Shown one piece after another: positions 33,021 through 42,959 of a stretch of DNA of 64,000 bases. Position 1 is the first letter of the stretch. The number at the start of each line of letters is the position of its first letter. Position numbers and translations under genes: made by a program. Below the pieces are notes generated by a model. The model searched no databases. It saw only the letters and a list, made by a program, of their open reading frames with translations, and had not been told where the DNA came from. The DNA comes from Parvibaculum sp. (GTDB lineage: Bacteria; Pseudomonadota; Alphaproteobacteria; Parvibaculales; Parvibaculaceae), in contig JARLIS010000019.1 in NCBI GenBank assembly GCA_031291615.1, positions 1 through 64,000 on the forward strand. The letters are read 5' to 3'.

Positions 33021-34403
33021 TTGAATAAAGAGACCGATACCGGCTCCACGCGCAGCGTCACGCGCGCCTTTGTTCTCGTTCCTTGGCTCAAATCCGCCGA
33101 GCAGGACGCGAAGAAGCGCGGGCGGCTGCAACGCACCCAGGAAGCGCGGCTGGAAGAGGCCGTCGGCCTCGCCGCCGCCATCCGGCTGTCCATCGTCGGC
33201 ACCGCTATAGCCAATGTCGCCGAGCCCCGGCCCGCGACGCTGATCGGCGAGGGCAAGGTCGAGGAACTGAAAGGTCTTTTCGAGGAACTGAAGACCGATC
33301 TCGTCATCGTCGACGGGCATCTCTCGCCGGTTCAGCAGCGCAATCTCGAAAAAGCCTGGAACCTGAAAATCCTCGACCGGACGGGGCTCATCCTCGAAAT
33401 CTTCGGCGAGCGCGCCAACACGCGCGAAGGCGCGCTTCAGGTTGAGCTTGCCCATCTGAACTATCAGAAGAGCCGCCTTGTTCGCAGCTGGACCCATCTT
33501 GAGCGTCAGCGCGGCGGCTTCGGCTTCCTCGGCGGCCCCGGCGAAACCCAGATCGAAGCCGACCGCCGCGTCATTCAGGAACGCATCGCCAAGATCGAAG
33601 GCCAGCTCGAAGCGGTGAAGCGCACCCGCGAACTCCACCGCAAGACGCGCCGCGCCGTGCCTTATCCGATCGTCGCCTTGGTTGGCTACACCAACGCCGG
33701 CAAGTCGACGCTGTTCAACCGGCTGACCGATGCCGATGTCTTTGCGGAGAACCTGCTTTTCGCAACGCTCGACCCGACCATGCGCGCGGTCTCGCTGCCC
33801 AGCGGCCGCAAGATCATTCTCTCCGACACGGTGGGTTTCATCTCCGATCTGCCGACGCATCTCGTCGCCGCATTCCGCGCCACGCTTGAAGAAGTGCTGG
33901 AGGCAGAAGTCGTCATCCATGTCCGCGACGCGGCGCATGAGGAGAGCGACATCCAGAAGGCCGACGTCGAAGCCGTCCTGCGCTCGCTGGGCCTCACCGG
34001 CGAAAAGGTCGAAGGCGAACCGCGCCCGATTGTCGAAGTCCTGAACAAGATCGACAGCCTCGATCCCGAGCGTCACGACGCCGTCGTCAATGCGGCCGAC
34101 CGCGATCCTCTTACCGTTGCCGTCTCCGCGCTGACCGGCGAGGGCGTCGACAGGCTGCTCGCGCTGATCGACAAGCTTGTCGCGGACAAGGGTGTTCTTG
34201 TTCACCTGACGCTGAAACCCGCCGAAGGCGAGGCGCTGGCCTGGCTCCACGAACACGGGCAGGTGCGCACCCGCGACAGCGCCGAAGACGGCTCGACCGT
34301 TCTCGATGTGAGCTTGCCCGCCGCCGAGATCGGCCGGCTCGAAAAGCGCTTCCCCGCGCTCCACGCCCGCATCGCCGCCGATCTCGTCAAGGCCGCCGAA
34401 TAA
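33021..34403 (+). CDS. hflX: Ribosome-associated GTPase HflX
   Basis: HflX binds the 50S ribosome and splits stalled ribosomes under stress. The 460-residue protein has the N-terminal HflX domain (GEGKVEELK, ILDRTGLILEIFGERA, EGALQVELAHLNYQ), a coiled helical stretch with GGPGETQIEADRR, and the GTPase domain with GYTNAGKSTLFNRLT (G1), DTVGFISDLP (G3) and NKIDS (G4). The start is a TTG at 33021, since no ATG is available before the conserved region. Its TAA overlaps the next ATG by one base. Confidence 0.96.
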   Translation: MNKETDTGSTRSVTRAFVLVPWLKSAEQDAKKRGRLQRTQEARLEEAVGLAAAIRLSIVGTAIANVAEPRPATLIGEGKVEELKGLFEELKTDLVIVDGHLSPVQQRNLEKAWNLKILDRTGLILEIFGERANTREGALQVELAHLNYQKSRLVRSWTHLERQRGGFGFLGGPGETQIEADRRVIQERIAKIEGQLEAVKRTRELHRKTRRAVPYPIVALVGYTNAGKSTLFNRLTDADVFAENLLFATLDPTMRAVSLPSGRKIILSDTVGFISDLPTHLVAAFRATLEEVLEAEVVIHVRDAAHEESDIQKADVEAVLRSLGLTGEKVEGEPRPIVEVLNKIDSLDPERHDAVVNAADRDPLTVAVSALTGEGVDRLLALIDKLVADKGVLVHLTLKPAEGEALAWLHEHGQVRTRDSAEDGSTVLDVSLPAAEIGRLEKRFPALHARIAADLVKAAE

Positions 34404-35227
34404 TGTCCGCCCTCATGGAAGAAGTCGCCGCGCTGATGCGCGAGGTTTCCGCGCGCGAAATTCTCCCGCGCTTCCGGCTTCTGAAGGAGGGCGATGTCGA
34501 GGAAAAATCGAAGGGCGATTTCGTCACCGTCGCCGACCGCGAAGCTGAACTTTGGCTGACGCCGCGCCTTGAAAAGCTGTTGCCCGGATCGCGCGTTCTG
34601 GGCGAGGAAGCCGCCGCCGCCGATCCGGGGCTGTTCCGGCTCCTTGAAAGCGACGCTCCCGTCTGGACGGTCGATCCCATCGACGGCACCGGCAACTTCG
34701 TCGCGGGCCGTGAAACCTTCGGCGTCATGATCGCGCTTGTCGAGGCCGGCGACGTACGCCACGCATGGATTTACCTTCCTGTCTCCGGCGATCTGGCAAG
34801 CGCGGAGGAGGGCGCCGGCGCGTTCTGGCAATCCGGCGGCAATGTAAGGCGAATGGATGCAGGCCGTTCGCCGGACGACGCCGGAAAAATATCGGGCGCC
34901 TTTAACGTCCGCTTCATGCAGGAAGAGTGGCGGGACCGTGTCGAACTCTTTGCCGACCGCGTGCCGCGCAAGTCGTCCTATCTCTGTTCGGCATGGGATT
35001 ATACCGGCCTCGCGCGCGGCGAAATCGACCTCGTGACCTATCATCGCATGATGCCTTGGGACCATGCGCCGGGCTCCTTGATCCTGCGCGAAGCGGGCGG
35101 CGTTCTGCGCGACATGTCGAATGGTCTCGATTACAAGCCGCGCACGCTCGGCGGTCCCCATCTCGCGGCGCGCGACGACCGGGCCTGGCGGTATTTCGCA
35201 AACGCAATTCGTAACGGAAAATCCTGA
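34403..35227 (+). CDS. Inositol monophosphatase family protein (CysQ/SuhB-like)
   Basis: The 274-residue protein is a lithium-sensitive-type phosphatase with the metal motifs GEEAAAADP, WTVDPIDGTGNFVAG and WDHAPGSLILREAGG. These enzymes hydrolyse inositol phosphates, 3'-phosphoadenosine phosphates or related substrates; the exact one cannot be told from the motifs. It overlaps hflX by one base (TAATG) and so is translationally coupled to it. Confidence 0.9.
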   Translation: MSALMEEVAALMREVSAREILPRFRLLKEGDVEEKSKGDFVTVADREAELWLTPRLEKLLPGSRVLGEEAAAADPGLFRLLESDAPVWTVDPIDGTGNFVAGRETFGVMIALVEAGDVRHAWIYLPVSGDLASAEEGAGAFWQSGGNVRRMDAGRSPDDAGKISGAFNVRFMQEEWRDRVELFADRVPRKSSYLCSAWDYTGLARGEIDLVTYHRMMPWDHAPGSLILREAGGVLRDMSNGLDYKPRTLGGPHLAARDDRAWRYFANAIRNGKS

Positions 35228-35249
35228 CCCCGGTTGGCAAGGTAGGCGC

Positions 35250-35606
35250 ATGCGTATTGGAAGGCTTCCCGCGATCGGTCTTGCGCTGTCCGCCTTCTGG
35301 CTTGTGGCCGGCTCGTGGATCGACCATCGCGCCCGCGAACAGGAAGTCGAGGACTACGAGAAATCGGTCGTCTATCTCTGCGTGCACTGGTCGGACGGTC
35401 TTCCGCTGATGCCCCGTCAGTCGCCTGAAAAATGCAGCCGCAAGCATGTGGACGGCAATCCGGTTCGGCAACGCTTTATCGAGAGCGGTTGGGGCGAGGA
35501 CATCGCCGTGGCGCTCATCCAGATCGCGGGATTCTGGGTGGTGGGCACCCTGCTTGTGCTGCTCTTTCGCAGACGCTCGCGCGCCGAACAAAGCGCGATG
35601 GACTGA
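35250..35606 (+). CDS. Small hypothetical membrane protein
   Basis: The 118-residue product has hydrophobic helices near the N-terminus (about 6-22, LPAIGLALSAFWLVAGS) and near the C-terminus (about 86-107, VALIQIAGFWVVGTLLVLLF), with a polar loop of some 60 residues between them carrying two Cys (YLCVHW and EKCSRK). A hairpin topology with the loop outside is likely. The start ATG at 35250 follows GGTAGG, 22 bp after the phosphatase gene. It converges on mazG. Function is unknown. Confidence 0.7.
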   Translation: MRIGRLPAIGLALSAFWLVAGSWIDHRAREQEVEDYEKSVVYLCVHWSDGLPLMPRQSPEKCSRKHVDGNPVRQRFIESGWGEDIAVALIQIAGFWVVGTLLVLLFRRRSRAEQSAMD

Positions 35607-35608
35607 AG

Positions 35609-36412
35609 CTACTTTCGCTCCTCGCGCTTTGCCGCATTCCACAAGGCGTCCATCTCCTCAAGGTCGGATTGCTCGGGCTTTCGCCCCTCGGCCGCCAGCC
35701 TTTCCTCGATATAGCGGAAGCGGCGGCGGAACTTTGCATTGGCGCGCCGCAGCGCCGCTTCCGGATCGACCTTCAGGTGACGCGCCAGATTTGCGTAGAC
35801 GAAAAGCAGGTCGCCCAGCTCATCCTCCAGTCGGTCGTGATCGCCGCCCTTGGCGACCTCGTGCGAAAGCTCCAGCATCTCCTCGTTGAGCTTGTCGAGA
35901 ACCTCCGCCGTGCTCGGCCAGTCGAAGCCGACACGCGCCGCGCGCGCCTGCAATTTCACCGCGCGGGCAAGGGCGGGGAGGGCGAGCGGGACATCGTCGA
36001 GCAGGCTTGCCTGGGCGGGCTTACCTTTGGCGGCTCGCTCCTCCGCCTTGATGTCTTCCCAGCGGCCTTTGACCGCGCCCGCTGTCCGCGCATCTTCGTT
36101 GGCGAAAACATGCGGGTGCCGCCGGATCATTTTCTCGGAAATCGCCCGCACCACGTCGCCGAAGCCGAATGCGCCGGCCTCGCTGGCCATCTGCGCATGA
36201 AAGACCACCTGAAACAGCAGGTCGCCCAACTCGTCCTTCAGCTCACCCATATCTCCGCGTTCGATCGCCTCGGCGACTTCATAGGCTTCCTCGATCGTAT
36301 AGGGCGCAATGGTCGCGAAAGTTTGCTCCAGATCCCACGGACAGCCGCCGTCGGGCGAGCGGAGAGTCGCCATGATGCGGAGCAGGGTGTCGATACGGGT
36401 GAGATCGTCCAC
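35609..36412 (-). CDS. mazG: Nucleoside triphosphate pyrophosphohydrolase MazG
   Basis: MazG hydrolyses nucleoside triphosphates to monophosphates and lowers ppGpp or cleans damaged nucleotides. The 267-residue protein has tandem MazG domains, each with EExxE..ExxD metal sites: the first in EEAYEVAEAIERGD and KDELGDLLFQVVFHA, the second in EEMLELSHEV and EDELGDLLFVYANLA. The opening CPWDLEQT is typical. The GTG at 36412 is preferred over an upstream TTG at 36472 because AGGAG lies 6 bp before it and the length then matches E. coli MazG. Confidence 0.95.
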   Translation of the reverse strand: MDDLTRIDTLLRIMATLRSPDGGCPWDLEQTFATIAPYTIEEAYEVAEAIERGDMGELKDELGDLLFQVVFHAQMASEAGAFGFGDVVRAISEKMIRRHPHVFANEDARTAGAVKGRWEDIKAEERAAKGKPAQASLLDDVPLALPALARAVKLQARAARVGFDWPSTAEVLDKLNEEMLELSHEVAKGGDHDRLEDELGDLLFVYANLARHLKVDPEAALRRANAKFRRRFRYIEERLAAEGRKPEQSDLEEMDALWNAAKREERK

Positions 36413-36449
36413 AGGCGGCTCCTGATTGTTGCGGCCCAAGGGGCGGACG

Positions 36450-37100
36450 TCAGCGGAAGTTTTCGTCGGCAACGAAAGGATTGGTCAGCCGCTCCGCGCC
36501 GAACGTCGAAAGCGGCCCATGCCCCGGTACGAAAGTCACATCGTCGCCGAGTGGCCAGAGCCGGTCGCGGATCGACGTGACAAGTGCATTATAGTCGCCG
36601 CGCGGCAGATCGGTGCGCCCGACCGAGCCGTTGAATATGACGTCGCCGACAATGGCGAGCCGCGAAGGCTCATGGAAAAAGACCACATGGCCGGGCGTGT
36701 GGCCCGGACAGTGGCGCACATCGAGCGTCAGCCCGGAAACCTCGACTGTGTCACCGTCCACCAGCCACCGCGTCGGCTCGAAGCCGCGATATTCGGGAAA
36801 GCCATATTGCTTGCCCTGTTTCGGCAAGGCCTCGATCAGGAATAGGTCATCGCGATGCGGGCCCTCGATGGGAATGTCGAGCTGCGCCGCAAGTTCGCCC
36901 GCCGCCGAGGCATGGTCGAGATGTCCATGCGTCAGCAGCACTTTCTCGATCGTCACGCCGAGCTCAAGCGCGGCGTTCAAAATCCGGTCGAGATCGCCGC
37001 CCGGATCGCTCACCGCGCCGCGCATGGTTTCGTCGTTCCACAGCAGCGTGCAGTTCTGCTGGAAGGGTGTGACGGGGAGAATCGCTGCCTTGAGACTCAT
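36450..37100 (-). CDS. MBL-fold metallo-hydrolase (glyoxalase II-like, YcbL type)
   Basis: The 216-residue protein has the metallo-beta-lactamase metal motif THGHLDHA, the further ligands in CPGHTPGHVVF and VGDVIFNGSVGRTD, and PGHGPLS near the end. It starts with MSLKAAILPVTPFQQNC, typical of the small YcbL-like glyoxalase II group. Such enzymes hydrolyse thioesters or related compounds; the substrate is not identifiable. It reads toward mazG, 37 bp away, and may form an operon with it. Confidence 0.9.
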   Translation of the reverse strand: MSLKAAILPVTPFQQNCTLLWNDETMRGAVSDPGGDLDRILNAALELGVTIEKVLLTHGHLDHASAAGELAAQLDIPIEGPHRDDLFLIEALPKQGKQYGFPEYRGFEPTRWLVDGDTVEVSGLTLDVRHCPGHTPGHVVFFHEPSRLAIVGDVIFNGSVGRTDLPRGDYNALVTSIRDRLWPLGDDVTFVPGHGPLSTFGAERLTNPFVADENFR

Positions 37101-37319
37101 GAAACACGCACATTTTTCAATTTCGATATGCGGTCAAACTAGGGTCGCATATCGTTTCTGTCCAATGCCGACAGGGCATTTTTGGCTTTCCGCCTCGAAA
37201 TCTGTGCATAAACCGCGTTGGGCGAACGAAAAAAGCCTTGGGGCACAGCAATTTCTTGGTGTTTTCCTCAAACTTGTGAAAGATAGCGCTCAGGTTTCAC
37301 CAAGGACGAATCACGAATC

Positions 37320-37619
37320 ATGGCCACTAAACCAGCAGCTCAAGTTACCATCCCGCTTTCGAAGCTCATCGCCGAACTGGCGGAGAAGCACGAACTGTCG
37401 AAGAAGGCAGCGGCTGCCTTGTTCGAAGACTTCGTCGCTCTGACGGTCAAGAACCTGAAGAAGGGCAACAAGGTCCGCATCACCGGCCTCGGCATCCTTC
37501 AGGTTCGCAAGCGCGCCGCTCGCATGGGTCGCAACCCGGCGACGGGCGAAGCGATCAAGATCAAGGCGTCGAAGAAGGTTGCCTTCCGCGTCGCCAAGGA
37601 TCTGAAGGAAGCGATCTAA
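37320..37619 (+). CDS. HU family DNA-binding protein
   Basis: The 99-residue protein has the HU/IHF fold: two N-terminal helices (LIAELAEKHELSKKAAAALFEDF without the usual first residues), then the beta arm with the signature region GLGILQVRKRAARMGRNPATGEAIKI and the C-terminal helix VAKDLKEAI. HU bends DNA without sequence preference. The gene stands alone with its own 219-bp upstream region, and a hairpin terminator follows. Confidence 0.95.
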   Translation: MATKPAAQVTIPLSKLIAELAEKHELSKKAAAALFEDFVALTVKNLKKGNKVRITGLGILQVRKRAARMGRNPATGEAIKIKASKKVAFRVAKDLKEAI

Positions 37620-37710
37620 GATCGCTGCCTGAAGTTTCGGCCGGTCCGCGCGAGCGGTTCCGGCGGGCGCTTCGACACTGAAAAAATACGACAGCGCTTA
37701 CGCGCGGTCG

Positions 37711-37739
37711 CAAAGGGCGGTCCATCGGGCCGCCCTTTG
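37711..37739 (+). terminator. Hairpin terminator after the HU gene
   Basis: CAAAGGGCGG (37711-37720) pairs perfectly with CCGCCCTTTG (37730-37739) around a nine-base loop. The stem ends in TTTG TATTTG rather than a pure T-run. It is 92 bp after the HU stop. Confidence 0.65.
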
Positions 37740-37861
37740 TATTTGAGGGGGGGGCGGGGCCGCTTTTGCCGGTTGCGAGTTTTCCGGCCTGGCGCTATCA
37801 GAACGCCTTCGGAGCCTTGGCGGCGCACCAGCCCCGGGCCTACGCGCAAAGGAACATCGAA

Positions 37862-38206
37862 ATGGCGATCAAGCGGCTGAGCCCCGGCAAGCGTATGAGC
37901 GAAGGTGTCGTGCATGGCGACCGGGTCATTCTGGCCGGTCAGGTCGCCGTCGACGGTGGACCGATCAAGGTTCAGTCGGCAGAAGTCCTGAAGCAGATCG
38001 ACGAGCTGCTGGCCGCCGCCGGCAGCAACAAGTCGAAGGTTCTCTTCGCGCAAATCTTCCTCGCCGACATGGCCGACTACGTCGCCTTCAACGAAGTCTG
38101 GGACGCCTGGATCGATCCGGCCAATCCGCCCGCGCGCGCCTGCATCCAGTCGCCGTTGGTGAAGCCGGAGTGGAAGGTGGAAGTTCAGGTTACCGCCGCG
38201 GTCTGA
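37862..38206 (+). CDS. RidA family (YjgF/YER057c) protein
   Basis: The 114-residue protein has the RidA fold signatures: GDRVILAGQVAVDG, a central helix region, then NPPARACIQ with the conserved active-site Arg and the C-terminal EVQVTAAV with the conserved Glu. RidA proteins hydrolyse reactive enamine/imine intermediates from PLP enzymes; the retained Arg fits that activity. The start at 37862 is preferred to an upstream TTG because the RidA-like region begins there. It may be transcribed ahead of the aromatic operon, but 181 bp separate them. Confidence 0.85.
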   Translation: MAIKRLSPGKRMSEGVVHGDRVILAGQVAVDGGPIKVQSAEVLKQIDELLAAAGSNKSKVLFAQIFLADMADYVAFNEVWDAWIDPANPPARACIQSPLVKPEWKVEVQVTAAV

Positions 38207-38343
38207 GGCGTCCTGAGCTTCCGGCAGACGCGCGCTCGCCACCAATCGAAGGCGCCGCGACTTCTGGACGAATTATCAATTTTTTTGGACGTGCTGGTTA
38301 CGTAGCCGCGAGCAATTCGCTGCATCCTCTCTATAGGGAGAAA

Positions 38344-38371
38344 CCGTCATGTGCGACTTCGCGCATGACGG
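38344..38371 (+). promoter_or_regulatory. Hairpin in the leader of the dioxygenase operon
   Basis: CCGTCATG (38344-38351) pairs with CATGACGG (38364-38371), and inside it GCG pairs with CGC around an ACTT loop. It stands directly before the GAGGGAGGA ribosome site and the ATG at 38388. It could be an operator or an RNA element affecting translation. Confidence 0.45.
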
Positions 38372-38387
38372 AGAGAGGGAGGATGAC

Positions 38388-39767
38388 ATGGACTTGATCC
38401 ATGAGGCGGGCGCAGCGCCCGACAAAGCCGACATCAGATCGTATTTCGACCCCGCGTCCGGAACTCTGGACCGGCGAGTGTTTGCGGACGAAGCCGTCTA
38501 CAAGCTCGAGATGCAGAATATCTTCGCGCGCGCATGGAACTTCATGTGCCACGAGAGTCAGATTCCGAATATCGGCGACTACTTCATAAATTATATCGGC
38601 GAGGATCAGGTCATCGTCGTCCGCGATAAGCAGGGCGAGGTGCAGGTGCTGCTGAACACTTGCAGGCACCGCGGCAACGCGCTCTGCCGTGCGGAACAGG
38701 GCAATGCGAAATCCTTTGTGTGCTCCTATCACGGCTGGAACTACGACCTGAACGGCGACCTGATCGGCGTGCCCGGCCTGACGTCCTACTATCACAAGGA
38801 TTTGGACAAATCGAAATGGGGCCTGGCGAAGGCCGCGCAGGTCGATCACTTTCACGGCTTCTATTTCGCCACGCTCGATCCCGATGCGCCTTCGCTCCAC
38901 GATTATCTCGGCGAAGTCGGACGAATTGGGCTTGGGCTTCTGGTTGCGAACGGCGACGTCGTGATCGTCGATGGTGTCCAGAAAAACGTCATCGACTGTA
39001 ACTGGAAGATAGCCGTCGACAATCTCTTCGACTGGTATCACGTCCAGTACAGCCACGCCTCGGCCGGCATCGCCGGTTTCATGGACATCGCCGCGATCCT
39101 GCATCCGAACAATCAGATGGTGATGTTCGGCGAATATGGACATGCGATCAGCGGTCCCGTCATTCCGCTCGACAAGCAGGCGGAAATCGACGCCATCTCG
39201 GATGAAGACAAGCTGAAGATGGCGGCGGACATGTTCGACAACGAACGCGGGCCTGTGCCGCCGCCGCGGGTGAGCTTCGCCAAGGAGCTGCTCGGTCCTG
39301 TCGGCATGCGTTGCATGGGACATCCCAACATCTTCCCGAATTTGTGGGTGTCGACAAACGGCACGCAGCTTTCGCTGCGCCTGCCGCGTGGGCCCTTCGA
39401 GACGGAAATCTGGTGGTTCACGGTTCTTCCCAAAGCGATGCCGGAGGAGATCAGGAAGAAACAGATTCTCTTCAACGCCCATCTTTTCGGCCCGGCGGGC
39501 ATGCTCGAGCAGGACGACGGCGAAAACTGGAGCCAGAGCACGCGGGCTTCGCGCGGCGTCAAGGCGCGATCCTATCGCCACAATATGTCGATGGGGCTTG
39601 GGCATGACGATGTCCTGACCGACAACTCCACCGTCTCACGCGTGGAAACCAAGATCAGCGAACATGCTCAGCGATGGCTCTATCGCAACTGGACGGACTG
39701 GTTGACGGCCGACAGCTGGGCGGAGCTGAAAGCGAACCACGCACCGCTGCCGAAGGGGAGGGTGTGA
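38388..39767 (+). CDS. Aromatic ring-hydroxylating dioxygenase, large (alpha) subunit
   Basis: The alpha subunit adds both atoms of O2 to an aromatic ring, giving a cis-dihydrodiol. The 459-residue protein has a Rieske 2Fe-2S site (CRHRGNALC, then CSYHGWNYDL) at about residues 85-110 and a catalytic domain with the mononuclear iron ligands in DNLFDWYHVQYSHAS. ATG 38388 has a strong GAGGGAGGA site. It heads an operon that contains the complete downstream path, but neither ferredoxin nor reductase genes lie here, so electrons must come from proteins encoded elsewhere. Substrate is unknown; biphenyl/cumene-type or another substituted benzene is inference from the operon. Confidence 0.9.
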   Translation: MDLIHEAGAAPDKADIRSYFDPASGTLDRRVFADEAVYKLEMQNIFARAWNFMCHESQIPNIGDYFINYIGEDQVIVVRDKQGEVQVLLNTCRHRGNALCRAEQGNAKSFVCSYHGWNYDLNGDLIGVPGLTSYYHKDLDKSKWGLAKAAQVDHFHGFYFATLDPDAPSLHDYLGEVGRIGLGLLVANGDVVIVDGVQKNVIDCNWKIAVDNLFDWYHVQYSHASAGIAGFMDIAAILHPNNQMVMFGEYGHAISGPVIPLDKQAEIDAISDEDKLKMAADMFDNERGPVPPPRVSFAKELLGPVGMRCMGHPNIFPNLWVSTNGTQLSLRLPRGPFETEIWWFTVLPKAMPEEIRKKQILFNAHLFGPAGMLEQDDGENWSQSTRASRGVKARSYRHNMSMGLGHDDVLTDNSTVSRVETKISEHAQRWLYRNWTDWLTADSWAELKANHAPLPKGRV

Positions 39768-40330
39768 TGTCGCAAGCCGTCGCAACGCCCGCGCGCGCCT
39801 CCGGCGTCGATGCTCTTCCGATCCAGAAGCGCATGGAGCTTCAATACGAAATCGAACAGCTCCTTTATGCCGAGGCCGCCATGATAGACGGTCGCCGCTA
39901 TCGCGAATGGCTCGACCTATGGACGGAGGATTGCACCTATTGGATGCCGATCCGCCGCACAGTGACGCTCTCCGACATCGACCGCGAATTCACCCGGCGC
40001 GGCGACATGTCGTTTTACGACGACGACAAGAAATCGCTCACCATGCGCGTCGCCAAAATGGAATCGGGTTCCTCCTGGTCTGAGGACCCGCCTTCGCGCA
40101 CACGGCACATCGTGAGCAATGTGCGGATATTGAGCACCGAAGGCGATGAAATCGAGATCGAGGCGGCGTTCCTTCTCTACCGGAGCCGCCTCAATACCGA
40201 AGAGTCGTCATGGGTCGGGCGCAGGGTCGACAGGCTTCGGCGCGTCGATGGCGAACTCAGGATTTGTGCGCGCGAAATCTATCTCGATCAGACGCTGATC
40301 CGCGCGACGAACATGAGCACGCTCTTTTAG
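39767..40330 (+). CDS. Aromatic ring-hydroxylating dioxygenase, small (beta) subunit
   Basis: The 187-residue protein belongs to the SnoaL-like beta-subunit family of ring-hydroxylating dioxygenases: EIEQLLYAEAAMIDGRRYREW near the start and the family's typical RTRHIVSNVRI and AREIYLDQTL segments. It is structural and supports the alpha3beta3 hexamer. The ATG overlaps the alpha-subunit stop (TGATG), consistent with equal amounts being made. Confidence 0.93.
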   Translation: MSQAVATPARASGVDALPIQKRMELQYEIEQLLYAEAAMIDGRRYREWLDLWTEDCTYWMPIRRTVTLSDIDREFTRRGDMSFYDDDKKSLTMRVAKMESGSSWSEDPPSRTRHIVSNVRILSTEGDEIEIEAAFLLYRSRLNTEESSWVGRRVDRLRRVDGELRICAREIYLDQTLIRATNMSTLF

Positions 40331-41194
<864 letters not shown>

Positions 41195-41207
41195 GGGGAG
41201 CTGGATT

Positions 41208-42083
41208 ATGAGCGTTGGATCGCTTGGATATGTCGGATTCGAGGTCAGCGACCTCGCGGCATGGGATGACTACCTGACCGGTTTCCTGGGGCTGATGCGC
41301 GGCGCCAGTAGCGGCGAAACCGCGCGCTATCGAATGGACGAACGCGCCTTCAGATTCCATCTCTCGAAAGGCAAGGCGGACGACATCGCCTTCATCGGGC
41401 TTGAGGTCGAAACGCATGAAGGCATGCGCGCCCTGCGCGAAAGGCTCGACAAGGCGGGCGTGAAATACGCCTCGGCCCCCGACAATCTGAAGGCGGAACG
41501 CGGCGTCCGCGATCTCATTGTGCTCAGCGATCCGTCGGGGCTTCAGGTCGAGATTTATGTCGGGGCGACATCGCTCACCAATATGCCGTTCAGCTCGTCC
41601 GCCGGCGTGTCGGGTTTTCTGACCGGCGAACAGGGGCTGGGGCATGTCGTGTTGTCCGCCGAACGTATAGACGAGGTGCGCGATTTCTATATGCGCATTC
41701 TTGGCTTCAAGCTTTCGGACACCATCGGCATGGCGCTCGGGCCCGACTTCACGCTGCTGATCGAATTCTACCACTGCAATCCGCGCCACCACACGCTGGC
41801 CATCGCGCCCATCGCGGCGCCGAAGCGGATCAATCACTTCATGGTGGAAATGGCGACGCTGGACGATGTGGGCTTCGCTCTGGATCGCCTCAGCAAGCTC
41901 GGCGTCAAGCAGACCATGACGCTCGGCAAGCACAGCAACGACCGAATGGTGTCTTTCTATGCCGCAACCCCGTCGGGCTTTGAGGTCGAGGTCGGAACGG
42001 CGGGCATCGCGGTCCACGACGACGTCTGGCGCGTGACGCATCACGAAGCGATCAGCATGTGGGGCCACAAGCGCTGCCATTGA
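41208..42083 (+). CDS. Extradiol ring-cleavage dioxygenase (2,3-dihydroxybiphenyl dioxygenase type)
   Basis: This enzyme opens the catechol ring next to the hydroxyl groups (meta cleavage) using Fe(II). The 291-residue protein has two vicinal-oxygen-chelate domains. The catalytic second domain shows the metal ligands His in GLGHVVL, His in NPRHHTL and Glu in GFEVEVG, and the conserved Asp/Tyr-containing FYAATPSGFE segment. GAGGGGAG precedes ATG 41208. It is like BphC of biphenyl pathways; substrate range is not decidable here. Confidence 0.93.
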   Translation: MSVGSLGYVGFEVSDLAAWDDYLTGFLGLMRGASSGETARYRMDERAFRFHLSKGKADDIAFIGLEVETHEGMRALRERLDKAGVKYASAPDNLKAERGVRDLIVLSDPSGLQVEIYVGATSLTNMPFSSSAGVSGFLTGEQGLGHVVLSAERIDEVRDFYMRILGFKLSDTIGMALGPDFTLLIEFYHCNPRHHTLAIAPIAAPKRINHFMVEMATLDDVGFALDRLSKLGVKQTMTLGKHSNDRMVSFYAATPSGFEVEVGTAGIAVHDDVWRVTHHEAISMWGHKRCH

Positions 42084-42107
42084 TTTACTGAAAACAGGAA
42101 GAAGACG

Positions 42108-42959
42108 ATGAGCATAACTGAAGCAGGCACGAGCCGGTTCGTCACAGTCGGCGGCGTCAAGATCCACTACAACGAAGCGGGCTCCGGACCGGCGCTCGTG
42201 CTTATTCATGGCGGCGGACCGGGCGCGAGCGGCTGGTCGAATTACAGCCGCAACATAGAGCCGCTGTCGCGTCATTTCCGGGTGCTCACGCCCGATCTTC
42301 CCGGCTTCGGAAAATCCGACGTCAAGCCGAGAGGCAGCGCCATGCCTGCATGGTATGCGACGAAGATGGGCGAGTTCCTCGACGCGCTCGGCATAGAAAA
42401 GGCGCATTTCGTCGGCAATTCGCTCGGCGGTATGGTGACGCTTCGTCTCGCGCTCGACCGTCCGGAAAAGGTGGACCGTATGGTTCTCATGGGCCCAGGC
42501 GGCAGCATTCCGATGTTCAGCCAGTTTCCGACCGAGGCGATCAAGACGCTGCTCTTCTTCTATGACGGCCCCGGCCCGTCGCTTGAACGGCTGCGCGGCT
42601 TCGTAAAGGACTTTGTCTACGATCCGTCGAAGATCACCGATGAGCTTCTGGAAGGCCGCATGAAGACGGCGCTACAGCCGCACATCGTCGAAACGCCGCC
42701 GATGCGTCCCGATCCGACCGCGAAGCTGGAGCAGCTCTGGTCGGATCCTCGGCTCGCAACCGTTCCCCACGAGACGATGATCATCTGGGGCCGCGAAGAC
42801 AAGGTCATGCCGATCGACATGTCCTTTGCCTATCTGAAGCAGATTCCGCGCGCCCGCCTTTACGTGCTGCCGCAATGCGGCCATTGGGCCCAGTGGGAGC
42901 ATGCGGAAGAGTTCAACAGCGTGACCGCGGGCTTCTTCGGTGTCGGCAATGCCGCTTGA
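42108..42959 (+). CDS. Meta-cleavage product C-C hydrolase (alpha/beta hydrolase, BphD-like)
   Basis: The hydrolase cuts the ring-opened dienoate into a 2-hydroxypentadienoate and a carboxylic acid. The 283-residue protein has the alpha/beta-hydrolase core: oxyanion region HGGGPGASGWSNY, nucleophile Ser in VGNSLGGM, Asp in WGREDKVMP, and His in CGHWAQWEH. HGGGPGASGWSNY and CGHWAQ are typical of the MCP-hydrolase group. Its 3' end overlaps the hydratase gene by 11 bp. Confidence 0.92.
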   Translation: MSITEAGTSRFVTVGGVKIHYNEAGSGPALVLIHGGGPGASGWSNYSRNIEPLSRHFRVLTPDLPGFGKSDVKPRGSAMPAWYATKMGEFLDALGIEKAHFVGNSLGGMVTLRLALDRPEKVDRMVLMGPGGSIPMFSQFPTEAIKTLLFFYDGPGPSLERLRGFVKDFVYDPSKITDELLEGRMKTALQPHIVETPPMRPDPTAKLEQLWSDPRLATVPHETMIIWGREDKVMPIDMSFAYLKQIPRARLYVLPQCGHWAQWEHAEEFNSVTAGFFGVGNAA

